Of a DNA stretch of 64,000 nucleotides, positions 8,678 to 16,968 are shown one piece after another. A model generated the notes under the pieces. It had not been told where the DNA came from. It saw only the letters and a list, made by a program, of their open reading frames with translations, and made no database searches. Source of the stretch: Desulfallas sp. Bu1-1 (GTDB taxonomy: Bacteria; Bacillota; Desulfotomaculia; Desulfotomaculales; Desulfallaceae); the NCBI RefSeq assembly GCF_015594625.1, contig NZ_JADNRQ010000003.1:186001-250000 (forward strand), in the 5' to 3' direction. Both the position numbers and the translations under genes were made by a program. Each line of letters opens with the position of its first letter. Position 1 is the first letter of the stretch.

Positions 8678-9718
8678 ATGAACAAGAAAACCCTGCAAAC
8701 CCTGGCGGAGGTGGCGGCATATAAGGCGGCGCCGGAGGGGCGGCTGTTTTCCGCCACCCATGAGGAAATTACCACCGGGTTAACTACTGATATCTATTTT
8801 ATACGCACCAGGGAATTGTTGCGCCACATGGGACTTGAGCGCACTCCCGTTACGGTGGAAGTTTTTGCCGGCAGGCCGGGCATCCTTGCCGGTGTGGCGG
8901 AGGTGAAGAATCTCCTGGGCGGCCTGCCGGTGGAAGCCTGGGCTTTGCCCGAAGGGGCGGAATTCAAGGAAAAGGATGTTGTCATGCGCATTTCCGGCGC
9001 CTATGACGATTTCGGAATTTACGAAACGGCCCTGCTGGGTATCCTGGCCAGTTCCAGCGGCTGGGCCACGGCGGCCAGGCGATGCCGGGAGGCGGCGGGG
9101 GATAAAAGGGTGGTTTGTTTCGGCGCCCGGCACGTGCACCCGGCGGTGGCGCCGGTCATGGAAAGGGCGGCCATCCTGGGCGGAGCGGACGGCGCCAGCT
9201 GCATTCTGGGGGCCAAGCTGGCCGGGCAGGAGCCATCGGGGACGGTGCCCCATGCGGTAATGTTGATCGTGGGGGACACGGTGCAGGTGGCCCGCGTTTA
9301 CCAGCAAATCATGCCGCCGGATGCGCCGGTGATCATCCTGGTGGATACTTTCAAGGATGAAGCCGAGGAGTCGCTGCGGGTGGCGGAGGCACTGGGAGAG
9401 AAGCTGCAAGGCGTAAGGCTGGATACGCCCAGCGAACGGGGCGGGGTTACCCCGGGCCTGGTGCGCGAGGTGAAGGCCCGCCTGTGTCAGGCCGGTTTCC
9501 CGCAGGTGAAAATTCTCGTATCCGGCGGAATTACACCGGAACGCATCCCGCTATTGATCGAGGCGGGGGCGGACGCGTTTGGTGTGGGCAGTTACATTTC
9601 CGGCGCCCCGGCCATTGACATGACCATGGACATCAAGGAAGTGAACGGCAGCCCGGTGGCCAAGCGCGGGCGGATACCGGGACTGACCCGGACGGCCGGC
9701 CTGGAGAAAATTTTATAG
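8678..9718 (+). CDS. Nicotinate phosphoribosyltransferase-like protein
   Basis: A member of the nicotinate/quinolinate phosphoribosyltransferase fold (346 residues), which joins a pyridine base to PRPP in NAD synthesis or salvage. Supporting features are the N-terminal TDIYFIRTRELL, the central GARHVHPA and the C-terminal barrel motifs RLDTPSERGG, ILVSGGITPERI and FGVGSYIS. It is shorter than classical PncB, as in the archaeal-type branch. The ATG at 8678 follows GGGAGGA. It is the last gene of the rib transcript, before a terminator. Whether it prefers nicotinate cannot be read from sequence. Confidence 0.8.
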   Translation: MNKKTLQTLAEVAAYKAAPEGRLFSATHEEITTGLTTDIYFIRTRELLRHMGLERTPVTVEVFAGRPGILAGVAEVKNLLGGLPVEAWALPEGAEFKEKDVVMRISGAYDDFGIYETALLGILASSSGWATAARRCREAAGDKRVVCFGARHVHPAVAPVMERAAILGGADGASCILGAKLAGQEPSGTVPHAVMLIVGDTVQVARVYQQIMPPDAPVIILVDTFKDEAEESLRVAEALGEKLQGVRLDTPSERGGVTPGLVREVKARLCQAGFPQVKILVSGGITPERIPLLIEAGADAFGVGSYISGAPAIDMTMDIKEVNGSPVAKRGRIPGLTRTAGLEKIL

Positions 9719-9719
9719 C

Positions 9720-9757
9720 AAAGCAAAAAACGGCTTAGTGCCGTTTTGTTTTGCTTT
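9720..9757. terminator. Bidirectional terminator
   Basis: AAAGCAAAAAACGGC (9720-9734) pairs with GCCGTTTTGTTTTGCTTT (9740-9757). It lies between the end of the rib operon and convergent rpmB. Confidence 0.88.
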
Positions 9758-9776
9758 CATTTAATATATCAAATTA

Positions 9777-9968
9777 TTATATGGCCCGCTGCACCTTTCC
9801 GCTGCGCAGGCACCTGGTGCAAACCATAATCCTGCGAGGTGTGCCGTTGATCATGGCCTTAACCCTTTGCAGGTTGGGCGCCCAAACTTTTTTGGTGCGG
9901 ATGTGGGAGTGGCTTACTTTCATACCGACGGCTACCCCTTTGCCGCAAATTTCGCATCTCCTGGCCAA
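9777..9968 (-). CDS. rpmB: 50S ribosomal protein L28
   Basis: Ribosomal large-subunit protein of 63 residues. It shows the family start ARRCEICGKG and the zinc-ribbon form with two CxxC pairs (CEIC near the start and CTRC near the end). The start is the TTG at 9968, nine to ten bases after AGGAGG; the upstream in-frame GTG is part of that binding site and would be too early. It is monocistronic and divergent from recG. Confidence 0.95.
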   Translation of the reverse strand: MARRCEICGKGVAVGMKVSHSHIRTKKVWAPNLQRVKAMINGTPRRIMVCTRCLRSGKVQRAI

Positions 9969-10074
9969 GGTATACACCTCCTTTTCACAACACTTTTATA
10001 TTTTATCAGATCTCCGCAAGCGGCGCAACAAAAGCTTGATTTTGCCAAGAAATTAGTTTTGGAGAGAACGCGCA

Positions 10075-12162
10075 ATGAGTACCACGCAAACCGGTAATCC
10101 TTTTAACGTCCCGGTGAAATACGTGAAAAAGATCGGACCTCGCCGGGCGGAGCAACTGGCCAGGTTGAAAATACATACGGTGCACGACCTGTTGTACCAC
10201 TTTCCCCGGGAATACATGGACCGCAGCCGTCCGGTTTCACCCTTCGACCGGGCCGACGGTGAAATGATAACGGTTTTGGGCCGGGCGCTGAACGTCCAGG
10301 AAACCAGCCCCCGTAAGAAACTGACCGTAACCAGGGCGGCACTGGAATGCCGGCGGGGCATTTTTTACGCGGTGTGGTTCAACCAGCCGCACGTAAAAAA
10401 AACCGTCAAGCCCGGTGTGGAATTGCTGCTCAGCGGTAAATTGGACCGGGGATACGGTGCCGTCCAGGTGCAGGTGCACGATTACGAGGTGATGAGCGGC
10501 GAAGGTACAATGTTGCATACGGGAAGAATCGTGCCGGTTTATCCTGCCACGTCGGGAATAACCCAGCGGATGCTCAGGACGTTTGTATACGAGGCGCTGG
10601 GGCAATGGCGGGAGTCTTACCGGGAATTTTTACCCGGCCGGCTGATCACGGCCGAAAACCTGATGCCTTTGCCGGAGGCATTGGAGCAAATACATTTCCC
10701 TGATAACCGTGCCCGGGCGGAACAGGCGCGGCGAAGGTTTATTTTTGAAGAGTTGTTTTTGTTCCAACTGCGGCTGGCCCTGTTGCGTAAAAATTTTACC
10801 CGGATGAAAAAAAACCACCGTTACGTAGCGGGTGATCAACTGAGAAATCGTTACCTGGCCGGTCTCGGCTTCAAACTGACCGGGGCGCAGCAAAGGGTGG
10901 TCGGGGAAATTGTATCCGATATGGACAGCCCATACCCCATGCACAGGTTGCTGCAGGGTGATGTGGGTTCCGGTAAAACGGTGGTTGCTGTTTTGACCCT
11001 GCTCAGGGCGGTGGAAAGCGGCTTGCAGGGGGCTTTCATGGCGCCCACCGAGGTGCTGGCGGAACAGCATTACCTGTCCCTGTCCGGGGCGCTGGAATCC
11101 CTGGGCGTGCGGGTGGGTTTGCTGAGCGGCGGGATGCCGGGAAGGGAGCGGGCGGCCATGCTGGAGGATATTGTTTCCGGCCGCCTGCCCATCGTGGTGG
11201 GCACCCAGGCGCTGTTACAAGAGGACGTGATTTTTCAAAAGCTGGCCGTGGTGGTGATCGACGAGCAGCATCGCTTCGGGGTCAGACAGCGAGCGATACT
11301 GCAGGAAAAGGGCGTGCGCCCGGACGTGCTGATTATGACGGCTACGCCCATACCGCGCACTCTGTCCATGACCGTTTACGGTGATCTGGATGTGTCGGTG
11401 ATCGACGGCCTGCCCCCCGGGCGGCGGCCCGTGCGCACTTATTACGTTGCCCCCGAAGAACTGCCCAGGGTATATAATTTTGTGGCCGGGCAGGTTAAAA
11501 CGGGCCGTCAGGCTTACGTGGTCTGCCCGCTGGTGGAGGAATCGGAAAAAATGGATTTGCAGGCGGCGGAGGAACTGCACCGGAGGCTGTCCGAGCGCGA
11601 GCTGCGGGACTGCCGGGTGGCGCTGTTGCACGGGCGGATGAAAAGCGGCGAAAAGGACCGGGTAATGCGGGAATTCCGGGCCGGGCGCATCGATGTATTG
11701 GTAAGTACCACGGTAATTGAGGTTGGGGTGGATGTGCCCAACGCCACCGTAATGGTTATTATTGACGCCGACCGGTTTGGGTTGGCGCAGTTGCACCAGC
11801 TCAGGGGCAGGGTGGGGCGGGGCAGCGAGCAATCGCATTGCATCCTGGCCGCCCGCCTGCGCTCCAGGGAGGCGGCGGAGCGCATCAAGGCCATGAAAGC
11901 CAGCCAGGACGGTTTTTATCTTGCGGAAAGGGATTTGCAGATTCGGGGGCCGGGTGACATGGCCGGTGTGAAGCAGTCCGGCCTGCCCGAGTTTAAGCTG
12001 GCCGACCTGGTCCGCGACCGGGAAATAATGCAGGCGGCCAGGCGCCGCGCGTTGGAGTTGGTGGAGTCCGACCCGGAGCTCGGCTCCGGGGATAACCTGC
12101 CCCTTAAGCTATACCTCCGTGACATGGATCGTGTTAAAGAAAACTATTTTCATATTTGTTGA
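10075..12162 (+). CDS. recG: ATP-dependent DNA helicase RecG
   Basis: Branch-migrating helicase that remodels stalled forks and Holliday junctions. The N-terminal wedge/OB region is about residues 1-250. The helicase core shows Walker A GDVGSGKT (about 297-304), the box IDEQHRFG, TATPIPRTL, and in the second half VSTTVIEVGVDVPNA and HQLRGRVGRG. The C-terminal RecG motif DGFYLAERDLQIRGPGD is intact. At 695 residues it is full length. It stands alone downstream of divergent rpmB. Confidence 0.96.
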   Translation: MSTTQTGNPFNVPVKYVKKIGPRRAEQLARLKIHTVHDLLYHFPREYMDRSRPVSPFDRADGEMITVLGRALNVQETSPRKKLTVTRAALECRRGIFYAVWFNQPHVKKTVKPGVELLLSGKLDRGYGAVQVQVHDYEVMSGEGTMLHTGRIVPVYPATSGITQRMLRTFVYEALGQWRESYREFLPGRLITAENLMPLPEALEQIHFPDNRARAEQARRRFIFEELFLFQLRLALLRKNFTRMKKNHRYVAGDQLRNRYLAGLGFKLTGAQQRVVGEIVSDMDSPYPMHRLLQGDVGSGKTVVAVLTLLRAVESGLQGAFMAPTEVLAEQHYLSLSGALESLGVRVGLLSGGMPGRERAAMLEDIVSGRLPIVVGTQALLQEDVIFQKLAVVVIDEQHRFGVRQRAILQEKGVRPDVLIMTATPIPRTLSMTVYGDLDVSVIDGLPPGRRPVRTYYVAPEELPRVYNFVAGQVKTGRQAYVVCPLVEESEKMDLQAAEELHRRLSERELRDCRVALLHGRMKSGEKDRVMREFRAGRIDVLVSTTVIEVGVDVPNATVMVIIDADRFGLAQLHQLRGRVGRGSEQSHCILAARLRSREAAERIKAMKASQDGFYLAERDLQIRGPGDMAGVKQSGLPEFKLADLVRDREIMQAARRRALELVESDPELGSGDNLPLKLYLRDMDRVKENYFHIC

Positions 12163-12189
12163 CAGACACTAATGCCGCACGAATTGCAT

Positions 12190-12456
12190 GGCGATCAGGC
12201 GGATTTCTGGAGTGAGTGGAGCACTGGATGCGGAATAGCGGTCAGGGGACACACCTCCTCTTTAGGGCAAAGCTTTGGGGTCGGAGGTATGTCCCCAATG
12301 ATACCGTCATATCCCCAGAGCCATGACCCCTTAGGGCGTGAAGAAGTAGTTGGGCTGTTTGTAGCAAGCGCTGATTAATAGCTGCTTCAGCCACAAGAGT
12401 AAAATTGCGAAACGAAAGGAAGAAACTGCCGGATCGTCAGATACGAGTACCAGTTA
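12190..12456 (+). repeat. Dispersed intergenic repeat, copy B
   Basis: Second member of the family at 4163-4335 and 37262-37503. With copy C it shares a 5' block that begins TTCTGGAGTGAGTGGAGCAC and ends GGATGCGG. The core reads CGTCAtatcccc...TGACCCCTTAGGGCGTGAAG, and the 3' block GGAAGAAACTGCCGGATCG-TCAGATACGAGTACC. Here the centre is a GGCTG...CAGCC hairpin, and an extra GGGGACACACCTCC...GGAGGTATGTCCCC hairpin is inserted before the core. It fills the recG-SASP gap. Confidence 0.7.
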
Positions 12457-12673
12457 AATTTTTTCAGAAACTGTTTGACAAATTATATGGTAAATAAAAA
12501 AGGTTTTGACAACAGCCCGACAAACCTGCGTTATCCATGGAATTGCTTTGATAGCGCAGGTTTTTTCTTGGTTCAATTTATACCCGAACCAATCGGTGAA
12601 AAAAGTACCTCACATAAAAGCTTTTAAAAAGATTAATACTAGACTCAGTTAAATAAAAAGGAGGTGAAATTAA

Positions 12674-12931
12674 GTGGCACAAGGACAAACCAGGAATAGA
12701 AAGCTGATCCCCCAGGCTTCTCAGGCCATGGAACAATTCAAGTGGGAAACCGCTGCCGAGCTGGGCATCCAGGTTCCCCAGGGAGGATACATGGGCGACC
12801 TGCCTTCCCGGGTTAACGGTGCAATCGGCGGTAACATGGTGCGGAAAATGATTGCCGCCTATGAACAAAGCCTGGCCCAGGGGACCGTGCCTCCTACCCC
12901 GCAAGTTACCAATAAACAACCGACTCCTTAA
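12674..12931 (+). CDS. Small acid-soluble spore protein, alpha/beta type
   Basis: DNA-coating protein of the dormant spore core that protects DNA and later feeds the germinating cell with amino acids. The family features are the germination-protease site region KWETAAELGI and the C-terminal block GYMGDLPSRVNGAIGGNMVRKMI. The N-terminus is shorter and the C-terminal tail (PPTPQVTNKQPTP) longer than in Bacillus SspA. The start is a GTG behind AAGGAGGTG. It faces gpr, the protease that degrades it; such genes are normally under SigG, but I see no clear promoter. Confidence 0.93.
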   Translation: MAQGQTRNRKLIPQASQAMEQFKWETAAELGIQVPQGGYMGDLPSRVNGAIGGNMVRKMIAAYEQSLAQGTVPPTPQVTNKQPTP

Positions 12932-13023
12932 TAAATAATATAATGTTGGGTTTACAAAGCCCCTGTCAGGTAACTGTTCGAAGCAGGTGTTAATGCAGAG
13001 TTGCCTGGCGGGGGGCTTTGCCA

Positions 13024-13052
13024 ACAAGCGGTTAACAGGCCGCTTGTTTTTG
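13024..13052. terminator. Terminator between the SASP gene and gpr
   Basis: ACAAGCGG (13024-13031) pairs with CCGCTTGT (13040-13047) followed by TTTT. A larger outer dyad (CAAAGCCCC near 12954 and GGGGCTTTG near 13012) lies just before it. Both can serve the convergent genes. Confidence 0.7.
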
Positions 13053-13065
13053 CTTTTATAAAGCA

Positions 13066-14028
13066 TTAATGGAGGTAATATGCGTAATCTTCCGGGTCAA
13101 CGCCCGGGTGCAAGGCCATGGAAATGCCGCCGGAGACAATATGCGAGACGTCCTCGATTAAGGTGTCGATTTCCTTGGGGGTCACCGTGAGGTTGCCTCC
13201 AAACGGTTCCAGCACTTGCTTGACGGCTTCGGTGGGGTCTCCGGCCCAGCCGGTGGTGCTCTTGATATATTTCTCGATGGCGTCCTGGGCGATTATAGCT
13301 GCGTGTGTTACCGTGGGGCACCCGATGGCGATTACTTTTACTCCCATGGTTTCTTCGTTGATTCCCGACCTCTTGTTGCCGATTCCCGAGCCGGGATTGA
13401 TACCGGTATCGGCCAGCTGGATGGTGGTGGCGATGCGGTCGACGCTGCGCGCCGCCAGTGAATCTATGGCGATAACCAGCTGCGGTTTGGTTTTATCCAC
13501 CACGCCCCTGATGATTTCCGAGGTTTCAATGCCGGTTATACCCAGTACTCCGGGGGCAATGGCGCTGACCGGGCGCATACCGCCCTGTAATTCTTGTGGA
13601 GCGTATTGGAATAAATGCCTGGTTACCAGGCACTTATTCACCACCTTGGGGCCGAGCGCATCCGGGGTAGCATTCCAGTTGCCCAGCCCGACGACCAGTA
13701 CATTCGCTTCCATGGATAAGTTATTTAACATTTTTTTAAGCTGTTCCGCGAGCACTTCCGCCACTTCCCGGTGGGCGGCCGGGTTGTTTTCCCTGATCAC
13801 CGGCGCTTCGATGGTAATGTATTTGCCCACCGGCTTGCCCATCATCGACTGGGCGTTTTCATCTTCGATATGTACAATGGTGACCGTGGCATGGTCGTAA
13901 GTTTCTTTATCAACTCGCACGCCCGGAACTTCTTGCCCGGTTTCGCCCCGGATGATTTCCCTGGCCTCCAGGGCCAGGTCGAGGTTGACACCCATGGTTT
14001 GCAGGAATTTACGGTCCAGAAAAATCAC
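13066..14028 (-). CDS. gpr: Spore germination endopeptidase GPR
   Basis: Aspartic-type protease that starts SASP degradation in germinating spores. It is made as a zymogen and self-processed. Seen are the N-terminal LDLALEAREIIRG, the core VVGLGNWNATPDALGPKVV and the conserved IAIDSLAARS and GSGIGNKRSGIN segments. At 320 residues it is a little shorter than Bacillus Gpr. The start is uncertain: the GTG at 14028 has only a weak AGAG before it, and an internal ATG (MGVNLDLALEARE) lacks any binding site. It converges on its own substrate gene. Confidence 0.94.
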   Translation of the reverse strand: MIFLDRKFLQTMGVNLDLALEAREIIRGETGQEVPGVRVDKETYDHATVTIVHIEDENAQSMMGKPVGKYITIEAPVIRENNPAAHREVAEVLAEQLKKMLNNLSMEANVLVVGLGNWNATPDALGPKVVNKCLVTRHLFQYAPQELQGGMRPVSAIAPGVLGITGIETSEIIRGVVDKTKPQLVIAIDSLAARSVDRIATTIQLADTGINPGSGIGNKRSGINEETMGVKVIAIGCPTVTHAAIIAQDAIEKYIKSTTGWAGDPTEAVKQVLEPFGGNLTVTPKEIDTLIEDVSHIVSGGISMALHPGVDPEDYAYYLH

Positions 14029-14224
14029 CTCTGCAAGCTGTTTGGTCTGATAAGATCACATAAATTAGTATTTAACATGTTTAATAATATTATTTATTTA
14101 CCCCTGATTGGATTAATATGCACATTTTTTTACTTAAAAAATAATCCGGGCAAGGTATTAATCGATTTTTTAAGCCTGTTTATGATATAATTATGCTGTT
14201 TAAAGTGGAAAGGAAGGAAAATTT

Positions 14225-14800
14225 TTGCGGGTTATTGCCGGAATTGCAAAGAAAAGGCGACTTAAATCACCCGGAAAACTGCCGGTTAGACCCACTTCAG
14301 ACCGGGTCAAGGAATCGCTGTTTAATATCATCACCAACCTGGTGCCGGGGAGTTGCTTTGCCGACCTGTATGCCGGAACGGGCGGAGTGGGTATTGAAGC
14401 TCTCAGCCGCGGTGCCTGCAAAACAGTTTTTGTGGAAAACGACCCGCGGGTAGTGGATGTTTTAAGGGAAAATCTACAACTAACCGGCCTGGGGGCGGGC
14501 GCCGAAATTATCCGGCGCGACGTGGAAAGCGCATTAAGATGGATGTGCCGGAAAAATTATATTTTTAATATTATTTTTGCGGACCCTCCTTACCGGCAGG
14601 GACTGGCGGGTCAAACATTGAATATGTTAAACAAGTACCCGGTGTTGCACCAGAACGGAATTTTTATCCTGGAAACCGGCGCCGGTGAGGCTGTCCCCGA
14701 ACAAGCGGGGGTCTTTACGCTGGCGCGCCGTGAAAAGTACGGGGATACAGCGCTTGCTTTTTATAAACCCATTGCGGAGGAGGACAAAAATTGCGAATAG
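14225..14800 (+). CDS. rsmD: 16S rRNA (guanine-N2)-methyltransferase RsmD
   Basis: Methylates G966 (E. coli numbering) of 16S rRNA. It begins MRVIAGIAKKRRLKSP, as is usual, and shows the SAM-binding DLYAGTGGVGIEALSRGA and the catalytic DPPY in IIFADPPYRQG. At 191 residues it is full length. The start is TTG 14225, after GGAAAGGAAGG. Its last ten bases overlap the start of coaD, a pairing common in Firmicutes. Confidence 0.94.
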   Translation: MRVIAGIAKKRRLKSPGKLPVRPTSDRVKESLFNIITNLVPGSCFADLYAGTGGVGIEALSRGACKTVFVENDPRVVDVLRENLQLTGLGAGAEIIRRDVESALRWMCRKNYIFNIIFADPPYRQGLAGQTLNMLNKYPVLHQNGIFILETGAGEAVPEQAGVFTLARREKYGDTALAFYKPIAEEDKNCE

Positions 14801-15273
14801 CCGTTTACCCGGGCAGCTTTGACCCGGTCACCAACGGACATCTCGATATCATTGAGCGTGCGGCGATCCTGTTTGATAGATTAATTGTTGCAGTATCTTT
14901 AAACCCGGGTAAACAACCGCTTTTTTCCGTTGAGGAACGGATGGACATGCTTAAAGAGGTGACGCAGCCTTTTTATAATGTTATAGTTGACGCTTTTAAC
15001 GGGTTAACCGTTAATTTTGCCAAGAAAAATGAGGCCCAGGCCATCATCAGGGGTCTCCGGGCCATTTCCGATTTCGAAAACGAATTTATGATGGCGCTGA
15101 CCAATAAAAAATTGCAGACTTCGGTGGAAACGGTTTTTCTGATGACCAGGGCGGAATATTCTTTTATCAGCTCCAGCGCGGTCAAAGAAGTCGCCTCTTT
15201 CGGCGGCTGCGTCAAGGATATGGTGCCACCGGTTGTTGCGGAGAGATTACGGGAAAAATTCAAGAACCGATAA
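14791..15273 (+). CDS. coaD: Phosphopantetheine adenylyltransferase
   Basis: Penultimate step of coenzyme A synthesis: transfers AMP to 4'-phosphopantetheine. The nucleotidyltransferase motif is YPGSFDPVTNGHLDI (the T/HxGH type), and the family segments GLRAISDFENEFMMA and EYSFISSSAVKEVA are intact. At 160 residues it is standard. The TTG start at 14791 lies inside the end of rsmD, behind GGAGGAGG, so the two genes are likely coupled. Confidence 0.96.
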   Translation: MRIAVYPGSFDPVTNGHLDIIERAAILFDRLIVAVSLNPGKQPLFSVEERMDMLKEVTQPFYNVIVDAFNGLTVNFAKKNEAQAIIRGLRAISDFENEFMMALTNKKLQTSVETVFLMTRAEYSFISSSAVKEVASFGGCVKDMVPPVVAERLREKFKNR

Positions 15274-15292
15274 GGGGCGGGGGGGATCTTTT

Positions 15293-15748
15293 GTGGAGTT
15301 GTTTAATATTCTGAATGAACTGGAGGAATTGATTGAAAGAAGTCCCAAAGTTCCCATGACCAGGCGTGTTCTGGTGGATGAGGACAGGTTGCTGGATTAT
15401 CTCGACCGCATCAGGACATCCATGCCGGAGGAATTGCGCCAGGCCAGGTGGGTCATTCAAGAAAGGGAAAAGGTGATCACCGATTCCAAGCGGGAAGCCC
15501 TGCGCATTATTGAGGACGCCGAGAAACAGTTGGAAAAAAGGGCCGATGAATCCGAAATCACTCGAAAAGCCCAGGAAAGGGCCATGGAAATCCAACAACG
15601 GGCTGAAGAGGTGGCCATGCAAATCAAACAGGGCGCCAGGGATTATGCTGATGAAATACTGGCCGGGCTGGAGGAACAACTGGGCCGGATTATGACCCAG
15701 ATCCAGGAAGGCAGGAACGAATTAAAAGGTATGAAGCAAGGGAAATAA
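15293..15748 (+). CDS. Coiled-coil protein downstream of coaD
   Basis: A 151-residue hydrophilic protein, helical almost throughout, with a charged coiled coil from about residue 45 to 140 (repeated Glu/Lys/Arg with ATP-synthase-b-like character). The GTG at 15293 follows a GGGGCGGGGGG stretch; it starts MELFNILNELEELIERS. Related proteins sit next to coaD in other clostridia, but I know of no tested function. No membrane segment or catalytic motif is visible. A terminator follows. Confidence 0.75.
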   Translation: MELFNILNELEELIERSPKVPMTRRVLVDEDRLLDYLDRIRTSMPEELRQARWVIQEREKVITDSKREALRIIEDAEKQLEKRADESEITRKAQERAMEIQQRAEEVAMQIKQGARDYADEILAGLEEQLGRIMTQIQEGRNELKGMKQGK

Positions 15749-15818
15749 GCAGCATCATGGAAGAATGCCCGGATTTTACTTATTGAGTGAGAAGCGTTTT
15801 TATATACGGTAATAGTTT

Positions 15819-15867
15819 TACAGCACCCCCTATTGGTTAGGTTATAAGGGGTGCTGTAATTGTTTTT
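15819..15867. terminator. Terminator after the coaD operon
   Basis: TACAGCACCCC (15819-15829) pairs with GGGGTGCTGTA (15848-15858), then a T-rich run. It is bidirectional for the converging leftward operon. Confidence 0.85.
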
Positions 15868-15905
15868 GAGCGGAAGATTTCACCAGCCTGGCAGCAAATT
15901 TATTC

Positions 15906-16958
15906 CTACTTTTTCAGCTGGTCCACAATCTCCTGCCAGTTGACATACTTGTCGATGTTTTCTTTGGCGGTGTTAATCGCTTTCCGGTCGCCCGGTCGGA
16001 TATGCCGGGAAACTTCCGCCAGTTTTTCAATAGTGGTATAAGTGTCATAATGCACCAGCAGGATGGGCACGCCTTTTTCGGACGCCCTGGCGATTACCTT
16101 CACGTCCGGGTACAGCCCGCCGGTCAGGATCAGCACCGAGGTGCTGGTTTCCAACGCCGCCAGGGCCAGTTCGGCCCGGTCGCCGCCGGTGACGAAGGCT
16201 TTGTTGGGAGACCTGCGCAGGTACCCCAGGGCGCTTTCGATGGTCATGGCGCCGATGATGAGGTCCTCCACGGGGCGGTCCATTTTATCCTCGCCGGTAA
16301 GTATTTCCCCGCCAAGCGCCTCGTAACACTCGGCCACCGTCGGATTGGCAAAGCCGGCCCGGGCCGGAATGATGCCCAGGGTGCGGTAGCCCCTGTCGGC
16401 AAGCCTCTGTTTGTATATTCCTTCAGTTTTGGCCAGCAGCGGGCGGGGGACGTTGTTGAAAATATTGCCGATTGTAGTAATGTTCTGCCCGGTAAAATAG
16501 TTGTTCATAAAGACGGCTTCGTCCAGGCTGAAATCGTTCTTGATCTTAATGATGTACATAATCGCCGCGTTCAGCCTGCGGGCCAGGGTGGCCGCGTCCA
16601 GTCCCAGGGTCGACATCATGTAAGGATGACCGGCCCCGCCGGTGATGACGATATCGGCACCGGCCGATATTTTTTCGTGGGCGGCCAGCAGCCGGTCCAT
16701 GGTTTCATTGTACCGGTAGGTGGAAAGGTACGAGGGCCCCGCTATGTGGGGAACAATATCGTCATGGTTTTGGGGCATGTCCAGCACATGTTTCATCAAC
16801 AGGGCATCTTCGTCCTTTTTCTCGCCTGTGCCCCATAAATTGGCCACCGGTTTGAAGTAGGCCACTTTATAGCCCATTTCCTTGAATTTAAGCGCCAGGC
16901 CCACGGCAACGGCGGTTTTGCCGCTGCCCGCCCTTCCCAGAACAAACAAGTTTTTCAT
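15906..16958 (-). CDS. BioD-like ATPase with DRTGG domain (phosphotransacetylase N-terminal type)
   Basis: A 350-residue protein of the COG0857 type: a P-loop domain like dethiobiotin synthetase (GRAGSGKTAVAVGLAL near the start, ITGGAGHPYMMS) followed by a DRTGG domain (about 210-320, VEDLIIGAMTIESALGYL). The same pair forms the N-terminal half of long phosphotransacetylases, but the catalytic Pta domain is absent, so a regulatory or partner role is more likely than acetyl transfer. The ATG at 16958 has GAGGTG six bases upstream. It follows the ADP-forming acyl-CoA synthetase by ten bases, which suggests a joint role in acyl-CoA/acyl-phosphate metabolism. Confidence 0.82.
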   Translation of the reverse strand: MKNLFVLGRAGSGKTAVAVGLALKFKEMGYKVAYFKPVANLWGTGEKKDEDALLMKHVLDMPQNHDDIVPHIAGPSYLSTYRYNETMDRLLAAHEKISAGADIVITGGAGHPYMMSTLGLDAATLARRLNAAIMYIIKIKNDFSLDEAVFMNNYFTGQNITTIGNIFNNVPRPLLAKTEGIYKQRLADRGYRTLGIIPARAGFANPTVAECYEALGGEILTGEDKMDRPVEDLIIGAMTIESALGYLRRSPNKAFVTGGDRAELALAALETSTSVLILTGGLYPDVKVIARASEKGVPILLVHYDTYTTIEKLAEVSRHIRPGDRKAINTAKENIDKYVNWQEIVDQLKK

Positions 16959-16968
16959 TATCAACACC

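Noticed and set aside
12578-13066. A long minus-strand frame across the SASP gene
   Set aside because: The plus-strand SASP gene is unmistakable; the other frame has no family likeness and no start signal.
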